Below, one piece after another: positions 30,264-39,521 of a stretch of 64,000 nt of DNA. The notes under the pieces are model-generated. The model was not told the origin of the DNA and searched no databases. It saw only the letters and a list, made by a program, of their open reading frames with translations. Both the position numbers and the translations under genes were made by a program. Numbering within the stretch: position 1 is the first letter of the stretch; each line of letters starts with the position of its first letter. Source of the stretch: Picocystis sp. L7 (Eukaryota; Chlorophyta; Picocystophyceae; Picocystales; Picocystaceae); assembly GCA_020975725.1 (NCBI GenBank), contig QXJR01000029.1, positions 372,001 to 436,000 on the forward strand. Direction: 5' to 3'.

Positions 30264-33257
30264 ATGGCGCACGTCGAAGCGCGCTTCTGTGCGCTTGGCG
30301 ATGGCCCTTCGTGGACGACGGCGCATCGTGGAGGACGTGTGGGATCACTGGCAACCGCAAGACGCAGGTCGGAAGGGAAAGAAGGGAAAGGAAGGCGCCT
30401 TGCGACGCGTGCAAGTGCACGTGATCCTTCCGAAGCGAGGCAGGAGCGATGGGAAGCGCTGCTGATGCGCAGCCGAGAAAGAGCGAGGGAAAAAGAGGTC
30501 CTGAAGGCTGCCACGGATCCAAAGAAGCGTCAGGAAAGCACGGGATCGAACAGAAAGGAAGACGAGCGCACACGACGAGAGGAAGCCAAACAACTGCGAA
30601 GAGAAGTGCTGGAGAAGCTGCGCGATGCAGACGCGTACTCGTGCTTCGCAGCGCTCAGGAGCCTCTCGGGAAGCTCTGCACGCGAAGAACATTACATCAG
30701 CCATGGAAAGTGGGACGAAGACGGATTGAGACACGACCTGAGACTGGCCTTGCGAAGAGCCGACGCCGACAAGCTGCGTGCAATGACCCACGATCCCAAG
30801 AGCGCGCACGTGGAAGAGGAAGCGAAGCTGGACCCACGAACGCTGATGCAGCTGCGAAGCGCAAGCCGAGCCGCCCGTGGCGACGCCCAGTTCCGAAACG
30901 CTGCCCAGGAGTTCGACGCCGAGAGGCGGGCCCAAGCCAGGAGGGAGGAACTGGAGAAGGAAGAAGCAGAAGCGCTGAGAAGCAGAGGAAGCAGGCTAGC
31001 AGGAAGACCTGGATTCAGTAACACAGCAATGGCCGATGCCATGGAAGAAGCGCTGCGAAAGAGGAGGGCCAGGAACCTGGCCGCACTGGAGCTTGAGCGA
31101 GCGGAAGAGAAAGACGCGCAAGCCAGAGAACAGCAACAATGGCCCCTCAAAAAGCTACAGAACAATGGACTGGTGCTTGCAGGTATCAAAGCACGTGTGA
31201 AGGGACAGCTTTTCAGGGAAGCCGTCGTGGAGCTGAGCTTGCCCGGCGGGGCAGATCTCCCCTACCACAAGTTCCTCCAAGGAGACAACGTGGCCTTGCG
31301 TCCATTTGGAGGGAAGCTCAACAGGCCGAAGACTGGGCTGCATCGTGGCTGGACGCTTGATAAAGGGATGAGTGTAGATATAGAAAATCAGGGGAGCCTC
31401 TGGGAGGACGGAGCCAAGGACGAACTGGTCGTGGAAGGCATCGTCTTGGAAGTGAAGGCCAAGATCCTACAAGTGACCGTGCCGACCGGATTTGCCAGGG
31501 AACTCAGTCTCATACCAGCTGGGACACTGTGGAGGCTTGATAGAGGTTCAGATTCTGCGACGTACCGTCGAGCTGTGGATGCGGTGCAGCGCTTGGGAGC
31601 TCCGAGGACTGGATCAGATGGAGAAAAGAACATCCAGCTCATTCTTGCAGCAGATGAGGAGTTCCCTGATCTGTGTGGACCGGCCAGAGCAGCTGCCAAA
31701 ACACCTATCATTCCTTCCATTGCCCAAGCTGGCTGGAAGGAAAAGGCCGTGAAATGCCTTTCGGCACTCGAACTGAACCACTCACAGAAGTCTGCGGTTC
31801 AAGCTGCTCTAAATGCTAGTATGACGTTGTGGCAAGGTCCTCCAGGAACAGGAAAAACGAGGACATTGCTTGGTTTTATTGAGGTGGTGTGTGGCCTTCA
31901 GACAGCAGGCCCTGTTCTTGCAAGCAGCGGTACGAATGCAGCGGTGGACAATATCGTGGAGGGGTTGCTTGCAAGAGGCATAGACGTGCTTCGCATGGGC
32001 CAGCCAGCTAAAATCAGGGCGAGCGTCAGGCAGGCATCTCTCGAGGCCCGTATTGCACAAACCAATGCCGGAAGAGAGGCCATGAAGCTGCGAAACGAGG
32101 CGGAATTCAACATCTTCAAGGCCATGAGAACAAGCCAAGAAGAGAGTGTCAACCTTGAAGCCCAAGCACGGGATTTAAATGCTCGTGCTCAATCCCTGGA
32201 GCAAGCAGCAGCCAAGGAGGTCCTTGAAACAGTCCAAGTGGTTGCCGCAACATGTGCGGGTGCGGGTGAATCAAGGTTGATGCACCACAACTTCAAGATT
32301 GTAGTCCTGGACGAAGCAACCCAGGCCACCGAACCACAGACTCTGATACCTCTGACGAAAGGGGCGGAATGTGTCGTGATGGCAGGCGATCCAAGGCAGC
32401 TACCTCCCACTGTCACTTCTCAAGCTGCACTAGAAGCTGGTTTGGGGGAGACATTGTTTGAGAAGATCCAGCGCATTGGTTTAGAACCACATTTGCTGGA
32501 CACGCAATATCGTATGCACTCATCCATCCAGGCTTTTCCATCCATGCAGTTTTATGGAGGGCAGTTGAAGAGTGGCATCCTAGATGCAGATCGTCCTCCT
32601 CCTCGTGGTTTTCCATGGCCGAACAAGAGTATGCCAGTGTGCTTTGTGAATTGCTCCCTGGGAGAAGAGAAGCACGCAGAGGGTGGAACATCATACCAAA
32701 ATGTTCAAGAAGCAAAGCTGGTGGTGACGATACTCAACCAGATGATTCAGGAAGGGGTGTCTAGAGAACCCAGGGGGGCAGCCATTTTGACTCCTTACGC
32801 AGGACAGGTGCGGCTCTTGAAAGCCGTCGCTTCCAGCATGGAAGAGTTTTCTGCGGTCGAGATATCTTCCATCGATGGATATCAAGGGCGCGAAACAGAA
32901 GTTGTACTTTTCTCTGCAGTACGATCCAACAAACGAAATGCCGTAGGATTCCTTGCCGACGCTCGTAGACTGAATGTGGCTATTACTCGGGCGAAACGTG
33001 GGCTTGTTGTTGTTGGAAACAAGGCAACACTACGGAGCGACCAGACATGGTCTGCTTGGCTCGACTGGGTCGAATGCAATGGTCTTCAGCTGGAGGAGGG
33101 GAGGTTCAACGGCCGAACAATCAGTTACCATGGACCTTCGTATTCCTTGATTGAGCTGCAGGCAATGGCCCGGAGACACAAAATACGTGGGTTTTCCAAG
33201 CTAAGGAAGGGGGAGCTGCTGGAATTGTTGAAGACGGTAGAGGAGCAAACAGATTGA
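30264..33257 (+). CDS. UPF1/SMUBP2-like SF1 helicase with C-terminal SAP/Rho-N-like domain, probably plastid
   Basis: 997 residues from the ATG at 30264. The first ~60 residues are basic and Ala/Ser-rich, compatible with organelle import, followed by a ~250-residue charged helical region. The helicase core has LELNHSQKSAVQAAL, Walker A GPPGTGKTRT, ASSGTNAAVDN, Walker B VVLDEATQ, GDPRQLPPTV, DTQYRMHSSI, ISSIDGYQGRE and NVAITRAKRGL. The extreme C-terminus YSLIELQAMARRHKIRGFSKL...ELLELLK is a SAP/Rho-N-like nucleic-acid-binding module often seen in plastid proteins. Plants have a plastid-predicted SMUBP2-like helicase of comparable build. Substrate (RNA or DNA) is unknown. Confidence 0.9.
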   Translation: MAHVEARFCALGDGPSWTTAHRGGRVGSLATARRRSEGKEGKGRRLATRASARDPSEARQERWEALLMRSRERAREKEVLKAATDPKKRQESTGSNRKEDERTRREEAKQLRREVLEKLRDADAYSCFAALRSLSGSSAREEHYISHGKWDEDGLRHDLRLALRRADADKLRAMTHDPKSAHVEEEAKLDPRTLMQLRSASRAARGDAQFRNAAQEFDAERRAQARREELEKEEAEALRSRGSRLAGRPGFSNTAMADAMEEALRKRRARNLAALELERAEEKDAQAREQQQWPLKKLQNNGLVLAGIKARVKGQLFREAVVELSLPGGADLPYHKFLQGDNVALRPFGGKLNRPKTGLHRGWTLDKGMSVDIENQGSLWEDGAKDELVVEGIVLEVKAKILQVTVPTGFARELSLIPAGTLWRLDRGSDSATYRRAVDAVQRLGAPRTGSDGEKNIQLILAADEEFPDLCGPARAAAKTPIIPSIAQAGWKEKAVKCLSALELNHSQKSAVQAALNASMTLWQGPPGTGKTRTLLGFIEVVCGLQTAGPVLASSGTNAAVDNIVEGLLARGIDVLRMGQPAKIRASVRQASLEARIAQTNAGREAMKLRNEAEFNIFKAMRTSQEESVNLEAQARDLNARAQSLEQAAAKEVLETVQVVAATCAGAGESRLMHHNFKIVVLDEATQATEPQTLIPLTKGAECVVMAGDPRQLPPTVTSQAALEAGLGETLFEKIQRIGLEPHLLDTQYRMHSSIQAFPSMQFYGGQLKSGILDADRPPPRGFPWPNKSMPVCFVNCSLGEEKHAEGGTSYQNVQEAKLVVTILNQMIQEGVSREPRGAAILTPYAGQVRLLKAVASSMEEFSAVEISSIDGYQGRETEVVLFSAVRSNKRNAVGFLADARRLNVAITRAKRGLVVVGNKATLRSDQTWSAWLDWVECNGLQLEEGRFNGRTISYHGPSYSLIELQAMARRHKIRGFSKLRKGELLELLKTVEEQTD

Positions 33258-33341
33258 CTCCCTGCCCAGATGATCAATTGATAGCGACGTATGGGCATGA
33301 CTACGCGTTTACAAATAAACTTATTTACCGGAGACCGAATA

Positions 33342-33352
33342 CGGGGACACTT
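33342..33352 (+). repeat. Left terminal inverted repeat core
   Basis: CGGGGACACTT directly after TA at 33340-33341. It pairs with the right end at 35814-35824, with three mismatches in eleven positions. Confidence 0.65.
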
Positions 33353-33535
33353 TGATACATCGACCGTAGACTCGATAGATACGTATCCGATCGATCGAAG
33401 GATGAGTGCCAGAGGCATGTACTCCTTGGTTCCATGCATTCAAAACGTAGCGCTCCTCTCGTGCGGAAGTTCTTTTGCCACGCAACGTTGGATTCGCAAT
33501 CCACGAAGACAACCGTTCGCAAGGGCCTCCTTGTC

Positions 33536-34201
33536 CAAATGCGATGTGATGATCGAGACGGTTCGCGCTCTCGCGTCGAGCGATCCGTTCGTGTCTGTAC
33601 GAAAGATACGAACTTGGATCCACTAGACGCTCGGAACTCTCGAATCCCATGAACTCGTTCGAAAAGCCTTCAAGAAGAAAGGTTGGACGAAGAAGAAAGC
33701 CAAACCTGATTTCTGAGCCGTCGAACCGTGTCGACACGCGGGCCAGGCGCTCTTGCAAACACGAGATGCGTAGTTCTCAGAAGAGCAACCTTTCGTGTCC
33801 ATGGACAAGAGCTCTTTTGGAAGAAACGGGATAAGCACGAGGGGTCATGCTCCCTTGGGAAAGACTCGATCAAGACGGAGAAAACGTCCAGTCGCGACCA
33901 CGAGGTCGCACCACACGACCACATCCTCCGACACGAAACTAAAGAAGGTTCGTACGAGACGGAGTCTTTTGGTTTGTTTCTGAATCGTCGGGAATTGGAC
34001 AAGGGTACGGTTGGACTCCTCGACAGCGCGAAGTTTCGTCGTTCGAAAGTCGCGCACCAAATCGCTATGGAGAAAGGGTGGACGGTTTTGTTGATGCCGC
34101 CGTATTTCCCATGGTTCAGCCTCATCGAAGGTGTGTTTTCGATCGTGAAGAGGCATTACAATGACTTCCAAGACGTGGAAGAAATCTTTCGATCCGTATG
34201 A
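33536..34201 (+). pseudogene. Tc1/mariner-type DD34E transposase remnant
   Basis: It would cut and join the terminal repeats. Similarity begins around 33,540 (SSDPFVSVRKIRTWIH, part of the helix-turn-helix region) and runs to the stop after 34,200. The catalytic segments are VSMDKSSFGRN (first Asp, 33804-33806), VGLLDSAKFRRS (second Asp, 34022-34024) and LMPPYFPWFSLIEGVFSIVKR (Glu, 34127-34129). The second Asp and the Glu are 34 residues apart, giving a DD34E signature. The usual PDLNPIE becomes PWFSLIE. The N-terminal part, first Asp and C-terminal part lie in different frames and there is an in-frame stop, so it is inactive. Confidence 0.85.
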
Positions 34202-34302
34202 AAGAAGCACCTACATGCCTTCTTGTAGCAAAGTTTGTCCATGGGATGCATGGCAGAGACGTAAGAATTTGCTCATGAGAAGTTGAGGGGACTTCCTTTC
34301 AC

Positions 34303-35663
34303 ATGGAGCCTGACGACCTCTCGGAGTCATCGGTCCACAAAAAGCGAAAACACGTGAATCGCATTCAAAGGATCAAAGGTCAGAAGACCGTGCAAGAAAC
34401 CGTTCTCAAGTGCGCATCGGGTGGGTTGCTTCGCAGGGATGGCCTGTGTAACAACAACTTCATGCGGGTCGTTCAAAGCCGGGTTAGCGCATACTCGAAC
34501 CGCATGCATTTGACTAGAGCGTGTTTGAACCTGTTGCTTCGGAAAATCTTTCACGGCATAGTCACACATGATTTGGGCGACCGAAAGGTGCCCAATGTGT
34601 TCGATCAAACATTTCTTCACCAATTGATGTTGAGTGTGAGTAGGAGGCACAAACCGCCCACGAAATTTGTCGCGCTCCACCAAAGCCACCCCAATCCGTG
34701 CGCCACGGTCGACGCATGCAAACAGTACGCGGGCGATAGTAGCCTTTACTCGTTTGGTGCCGTCAAGTACTTGACCAATCTCAAAACCCACCACATGGCG
34801 GAATTGAAGCGTAGGATCAAACAGTGGATATATTCATCTGCGTTCAAGAAGCGATTGGCAAGGACGTCCCCTTCCTCAGAACACCAAAACGCGACCAAGG
34901 TATTGCCATTGTTGTACCATTTGCACAGCTGGCTCCTTCCGGACGATTCTTGCATCGTTGTCAATGCCATGCCTTTAGATCTGGCATCGGAGAATCGAAC
35001 TTAGAAATGGATCCTCGGGGAAGCTGCCTCGTTGAAGAAGATATAGTTTGTGGAGCCATCATCCTTGCAAGGGATGGTCAAGGGCGCGTGCTTTATCAAC
35101 CATCACCTCGAAACTGAGTTGCTTGCTCCCTTACTCGACCTCGCACCCCTCTTTTGAATCCAAAACCAATTTGCGAAGTTGACACTAACGTCTTGTGCGA
35201 GGTGCTTCGTGAGCTAGGATGGACGAGCGCCGACCACGCCTTGCTTGTCAAATTCTTCATCGCATGCGAACAACTATTGGAAAGGCTAAGACGTTGAAAG
35301 TTTCCTATGGCTCGGCAAAGTTTGCACCTAGTGGAAGAGGCAAGGTTTGCGTGCCGACAAGACGTGCCTTTAAGGAATGTGCATGTAGTTTCCAAAGTGC
35401 ACCACGGACGAGTTTTGGACGGCGGTCGTCCATCACGGAATGCTCGCATTTATAGAAGTGGTCAGAAGATACGACACGATACGTTGGGTCCAAGCTTGCA
35501 ATGGTGTTGTCATACCAACCAAACGAAATGCAACTTTGTCAATCGGGATCACAGCACCGCGATCGACATATGGAATTGCATGCGCCAAAAGCAATCCGTT
35601 ATTCTGTGTGGGTCAAAGGGAGATACGGTACAAATATGGATCGGACGTTGGATACCCAACTGA
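34303..35663 (+). pseudogene. Fanzor (eukaryotic TnpB-like RNA-guided nuclease) remnant
   Basis: An intact 233-codon block (34303-35004) encodes the N-terminal helical part (RVSAYSNRMHLTRACLNLLL, FDQTFLHQLMLSVSRRH). Further pieces continue in the other two frames: LEMDPRGS (34.99-35.02 kb, RuvC-I-like Asp), SYGSAKFAPSGRGKVCVPTRRAFKECA (split here: YGSAKF at 35306-35323, then PTRRAFKECA), TDEFWTAVVHHG at 35404 onward (RuvC-II-like Glu), and a Cys pair followed by VNRDHSTAIDIW at 35538 onward (RuvC-III Asp). This order of RuvC-I, RuvC-II, zinc ribbon and RuvC-III is that of Fanzor/TnpB proteins. At least two frame changes and early stops make it inactive. I recognise it by motif order, not by database search. 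Confidence 0.8.
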
Positions 35664-35813
35664 AACGAATGCCATGGGATAAGGAACGGAAGCGAGGAGG
35701 GGCTTTCCCGACGTGAGGTCCACAATGAAGGAACGTCGAACCAAAGGCCTGCAGGTTTTGGGAAACGCGTGCACAATTCCTCTTCATTCCATATTCGAAT
35801 GATCAAGGGGCGG
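35664..35813 (+). other. Element 3' non-coding segment; possible guide-RNA (omega RNA) region
   Basis: About 150 bp between the last Fanzor-like codons and the right terminal repeat. In Fanzor and TnpB elements the guide RNA is made from the 3' end of the nuclease gene up to the element end, with the guide taken from flanking DNA. That role here is inferred from position only; I did not establish a fold. Confidence 0.35.
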
Positions 35814-35824
35814 AGGTGTCCCAT
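35814..35824 (-). repeat. Right terminal inverted repeat core
   Basis: Read on the minus strand it is ATGGGACACCT, matching the left end; it is followed outward by TA at 35825-35826. Confidence 0.65.
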
Positions 35825-35967
35825 TATTCCCTTGGTCGAGTGTATTTACTCAAATCTTGCTTCCTCCAGAAGCACATGGCATTTTCATCCCTCCCCTGAG
35901 CCTTCTTCGTGCGAGCAGCCTTGCAAACTACAGAACGATCCTGCTGGGTATCCAAACCAGTTTCGTT

Positions 35968-38900
35968 CTACAAAAGGAATGCTCCCTTCACCAGTCCTTC
36001 ACCTAGTGCAAGCATTTCTGAGACTAGTTCGGAAACATCAGTCGCAGCCTTGACCTCCTCGGGGGATGTCCTGGTAAGCTTACTTGTGTCGTTCTCCTTG
36101 CCTGGAAGAAACGCTTTCGCCTTCCATTTTATGCCAATGGTGCAACCCCCGTATTCATCCACGAATATGTAGCAAAAGGTAGAGAACCGATCCCTTAGGA
36201 GAGAAACATACCTTTTCACAGGATCAAAGCCAATGAGCAGTGCATTAAGAGCGCCATCCCTTCCGGCATGTAACAACCTTTCGGCTTTCATGTGCATTGC
36301 TGCCCTTGCCTGCTTCCGTGGTTTGGCAAAGTCAGCCTCCAACAAGCTAGCACGCTCCTGTTGTGGCAAAAGTGCATATGCCGGGCAGAGACTTTGCTGG
36401 GGCGCTTTCAGTGCTTCTTGCCGCAGCACCAGGACAACATCGTTGCCAGCCTGGGAAGAAACAAACAAGGACTTCCATTTAGATGGGTTGACCTCCACGG
36501 CATTGTACATGTCCACAATTTTCAAAAACGTTGTCCTAGCAAGCTCCCTGGCCTTATTGAGCACCTCTTTACAAGGGTGAGATGCTGTCCATCTTTTCCC
36601 TTGAACATCGTCCGGGAGGATTATACACATAGGAGGGCCAGTGCCCTGCTTCCGGGCACGATCGAATTGCATCATGGACAAATCAATGGAGGATTTAGTC
36701 ATTTCTGCATTCAAATCAACCAGAAGCGGTTGGCTGTTCCATGGGTGCGTGCTAAGAAGCTCCAGGAATCTACAGAAGCCAGCAACGCGTGTTGCTGGCG
36801 CCTGACACACATACGGCCTGGTGAAACAACTAGCAACAAGGAGCTCCACTGCTTCATCTTTGATATGTCCAGAGAGCATATGACCCGCGATCCAGCGCTT
36901 GGCCAGACGTACGGCAGGCGCAAACTCAGGCTGTTCGTCCACAAGTACTGCCAAGACACTGTAGTGTTTATTTCTTATTTGGAAGTTTGATGCTTCTGTC
37001 CCTGCTGAAGGCTCCTGCCCCCCTTGTGGGTCAAGTGTTAAACGGAAAGCAAAACCTTCAAACAGTACATCCACAAAGCTCTCTGACGAAATGCTATCTA
37101 TCCCCATGTCAGTGGACAGGCGCTCAGCAATTTGCAACAGGAAGGCGGATCGGGCCTTTGCCGCAGCTTCTGGATGAGCTGGCCATCGCCCAGACCCTTC
37201 CAGCACTACGTGCACCTCTGTTGGATCAATGCACAGAGGAATCATTTCCTCTTGATTTCTACGCTTTCTGCTTCTACTCGACAAGCTACCATTGGAGTTG
37301 TGTGCTTCCGACTCGTCCCAATTTCTCATTCCTAACAATTCATGCCTGTTGGTGGGAAAGGCTTGCAAGATATGCATTGAGGGGGGCAACATCAGGACGC
37401 CAGATACTCGCAAAGGCAACCCCTCTATCCGGCGCAGCACATGGGACAAGCGATCGCCTACCAGCGCAACTTCTCGCGGATCCACCTGCCCCTTGTTTAC
37501 ACAGGGATTTCCTCCTTCTACGCTTGCCATTCGGACAGGCTTTGAAACAGACTCCTCCAAGACCCCGTCCAACGCATTCCCCACAGCGGCACACTGGATC
37601 CCAGGAAAGGCCCGGCGCAAAGCTGCCTTTGCCATGCGAGAAGGGCATCTGTGACGTTCCCAGTCTTTCTGTGCCCAAACAACTGCTTCACACACTGTTC
37701 CATTTGCAAATCGGCGCAACGAGGCTCTGGGTCCGTGTCGCTCTCTGAAAGCCTTTGCCAGCTCGGTCTGACTTGCCTTGGGTCCCATCTCCACTCTTGC
37801 AAAGGCTAGTTTAGGATCCAGCACCACACCCACAGTGATGGTTCCTCTGCGGTGATGAGCGTGATCTCTTCCTATTGCCCGCACAATTTTGGCACGTTGA
37901 CCGAGCGCCACCCGGACTACATGCTCCACTGCATCTTCCATGGCCCTGGATATTCCTTGATCATACAGCAGGTTCTCGTCTATCTCCTCTTCGTCGGGAA
38001 TCTGGTTCTCGTCCTCTTCCTTTCTGACCGGATCGTCTACATCATCCACAGCATCCTGCCTATTTTCATCGTAGACCTGCTCTTCCAAGGTTGCACTGTT
38101 CTTTGGACTCATCCTTAAATGGTGATCCTCCGAAGGTATACCGATTCGAAGTAACAGATCGAACCTTGTGACCGGATGCACTTTCCCGCTCGCAAACGCT
38201 GCATCCACGACGTCGACAGACTGTTGGGCCACCAGATGGCTGTCTAACAGGGCAAGCCCACACTCGGATAGATATCCCGCATAGGAAACTGCACTAGGAG
38301 AAGCGCATTCGCAAGGCTGGAGTAGGGACGTCCTATCCTCTGCATTGGTTGTGCGTCCGCGTTTGGACAGGGGGTCCTCTTCCCTTCCACTGGTTTGTGC
38401 ATTGGCACCTTCTGGGCGATCCCAAGGGGCAATTACAGGAGGAGCGGTACCTTCCCATGCTCCTTTTCCTCTTTCTGCGAATCCCTTCATCGCTGCACGC
38501 GCCACTTGCAAAGCATTTGGCCTCGCATCGACACATTCGGCTGCAATTCTCAGCGCTTCTCTTCGGAATGCATCCCAGGGCAGGGCATCTCGGCCTTCAC
38601 ATGCGCCTGCTCGAACCGCCCAGCGCGACAGGAGCGCTCCTGCATGCCTTCCTAGTTCTCCTGCAACTCCTATCGCTTCTTTTTCGGCTTCGAAGCATCG
38701 CAATGCGTTCGCGTCGCACGCCATGGCGGCTCTGCACCTCGGCCACGCCTCGTCGGGACGGGCATTCCATCGCCTCCGCCATCCTTCTTGCGCTCTCATT
38801 CTCGCCTTGTTCGCGTCCACGGATCCTTCCTGCGGTCTGAAGACCACGTCTACGTTGGAATGTCGCATGGTGAGGCGCAATGCACGTCCTCTCGTGCCAC

Positions 38901-39243
38901 ATCCGCCGACGATGGCGGTCGGTACGTCGGTCAGGTGCGTCTGGAGCGCCTCGAAAGCTTTCCTGCGCGCTCGGAAGTACCTCCCATCAAGGTAATCTTT
39001 GCCTCGAAACGCGCTCTTCGGCATGGAAACGACCAGTGTGGCGCAGAACGCATCGCTTGCTTCGGTGGACGCGTCGATTCGCAGCCTTCGGACGTCGGTG
39101 GGAACGGTTCGTGCGTCTCCAGTCGTCCTCCACGCGTCCAAGGCGCGTTCCACCGACTCGAGAGCCTCCTGCACGTCCTTCTCCCGCATCGAGGCGTCCT
39201 TCAGGAGCTCCAAAGCGCGCTCTTTCGCCATCGTTTCCGCCAT
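35968..39243 (-). CDS. Nucleolar protein 6 (NOL6/Nrap/Utp22), small-subunit processome
   Basis: 1091 residues from the ATG at 39243. NOL6/Utp22 is a structural component of the UTP-C part of the SSU processome that folds and processes pre-18S rRNA in the nucleolus. The N-terminal region has the family segment KSAFRGKDYLDGRYFRARRK, then tandem degenerate nucleotidyltransferase-like and helical domains. The C-terminal half shows AVRLAKRWIAGHMLSGHI, ELLVASCFTRPY, GFCRFLELLSTHPWNSQPLL and GPPMCIILPDD, all typical of Nrap. Length matches the usual 1000-1250. Nucleotidyltransferase active residues are not conserved in this family. It is divergent from the 169-residue gene at 39522. Confidence 0.9.
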   Translation of the reverse strand: MAETMAKERALELLKDASMREKDVQEALESVERALDAWRTTGDARTVPTDVRRLRIDASTEASDAFCATLVVSMPKSAFRGKDYLDGRYFRARRKAFEALQTHLTDVPTAIVGGCGTRGRALRLTMRHSNVDVVFRPQEGSVDANKARMRAQEGWRRRWNARPDEAWPRCRAAMACDANALRCFEAEKEAIGVAGELGRHAGALLSRWAVRAGACEGRDALPWDAFRREALRIAAECVDARPNALQVARAAMKGFAERGKGAWEGTAPPVIAPWDRPEGANAQTSGREEDPLSKRGRTTNAEDRTSLLQPCECASPSAVSYAGYLSECGLALLDSHLVAQQSVDVVDAAFASGKVHPVTRFDLLLRIGIPSEDHHLRMSPKNSATLEEQVYDENRQDAVDDVDDPVRKEEDENQIPDEEEIDENLLYDQGISRAMEDAVEHVVRVALGQRAKIVRAIGRDHAHHRRGTITVGVVLDPKLAFARVEMGPKASQTELAKAFRERHGPRASLRRFANGTVCEAVVWAQKDWERHRCPSRMAKAALRRAFPGIQCAAVGNALDGVLEESVSKPVRMASVEGGNPCVNKGQVDPREVALVGDRLSHVLRRIEGLPLRVSGVLMLPPSMHILQAFPTNRHELLGMRNWDESEAHNSNGSLSSRSRKRRNQEEMIPLCIDPTEVHVVLEGSGRWPAHPEAAAKARSAFLLQIAERLSTDMGIDSISSESFVDVLFEGFAFRLTLDPQGGQEPSAGTEASNFQIRNKHYSVLAVLVDEQPEFAPAVRLAKRWIAGHMLSGHIKDEAVELLVASCFTRPYVCQAPATRVAGFCRFLELLSTHPWNSQPLLVDLNAEMTKSSIDLSMMQFDRARKQGTGPPMCIILPDDVQGKRWTASHPCKEVLNKARELARTTFLKIVDMYNAVEVNPSKWKSLFVSSQAGNDVVLVLRQEALKAPQQSLCPAYALLPQQERASLLEADFAKPRKQARAAMHMKAERLLHAGRDGALNALLIGFDPVKRYVSLLRDRFSTFCYIFVDEYGGCTIGIKWKAKAFLPGKENDTSKLTRTSPEEVKAATDVSELVSEMLALGEGLVKGAFLL

Positions 39244-39270
39244 CGCGCCGCCACCACCACGCTCGCCTTC

Positions 39271-39310
39271 GACTTAACTCCTTCCCTTACATTCGTCTCC
39301 AAGGAGGGGG
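39271..39310 (+). repeat. 40-bp direct repeat, copy 1
   Basis: Begins GACTTAACTCCTTCCC and ends AAGGAGGGGG. It is identical to 39339-39378, with a 68-bp period. Each copy contains CTCC...GGAG, a small self-complementary element. Confidence 0.85.
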
Positions 39311-39338
39311 GAGTCGGGGCTGCTGCTGAGGAAAGGTG

Positions 39339-39378
39339 GACTTAACTCCTTCCCTTACATTCGTCTCCAAGGAGGGGG
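39339..39378 (+). repeat. 40-bp direct repeat, copy 2
   Basis: Exact second copy of 39271-39310 in the same orientation, 144 bp before the start codon at 39522. Confidence 0.85.
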
Positions 39379-39521
39379 AATGGGTGCTGCTGCAACCATC
39401 ACCCCAGTTGGGCTTAACTTGGAGGATAAATCTCCAGGGCTGCTGGGTCTGAGGGGAGGGGAGGGTCGGTGAACACGAGTAAAAATAGGAACCGGTTGGC
39501 GGGAGACCGACGAAAGCGACG

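Larger units (their letters stand above)
33342..35824 (+). mobile_element. Decayed Tc1/mariner-type transposon carrying a Fanzor gene
   Basis: About 2.48 kb between TA dinucleotides at 33340-33341 and 35825-35826, the expected target duplication of this superfamily. The two ends read inward as CGGGGACACTT and ATGGGACACCT, 8 of 11 identical. It lies in the convergent gap between the helicase (stop 33257) and NOL6 (stop 35968), so no host gene is cut. In order it holds a DD34E transposase pseudogene, a Fanzor pseudogene in the same direction, and ~160 bp of 3' non-coding sequence. Fanzor genes carried by Mariner and other eukaryotic transposons are known. Both genes are spread over several frames, so the copy looks dead. 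Exact ends may differ by about 20 bp, because the similarity extends slightly outside the TA. Confidence 0.85.
39244..39521. promoter_or_regulatory. Divergent promoter region with a 40-bp direct repeat
   Basis: 278 bp between NOL6 (minus) and the small membrane-protein gene (plus). It contains two exact 40-bp copies at 39271-39310 and 39339-39378, listed separately, and a looser third TTAACT...GGAG element near 39414-39425. Confidence 0.6.
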
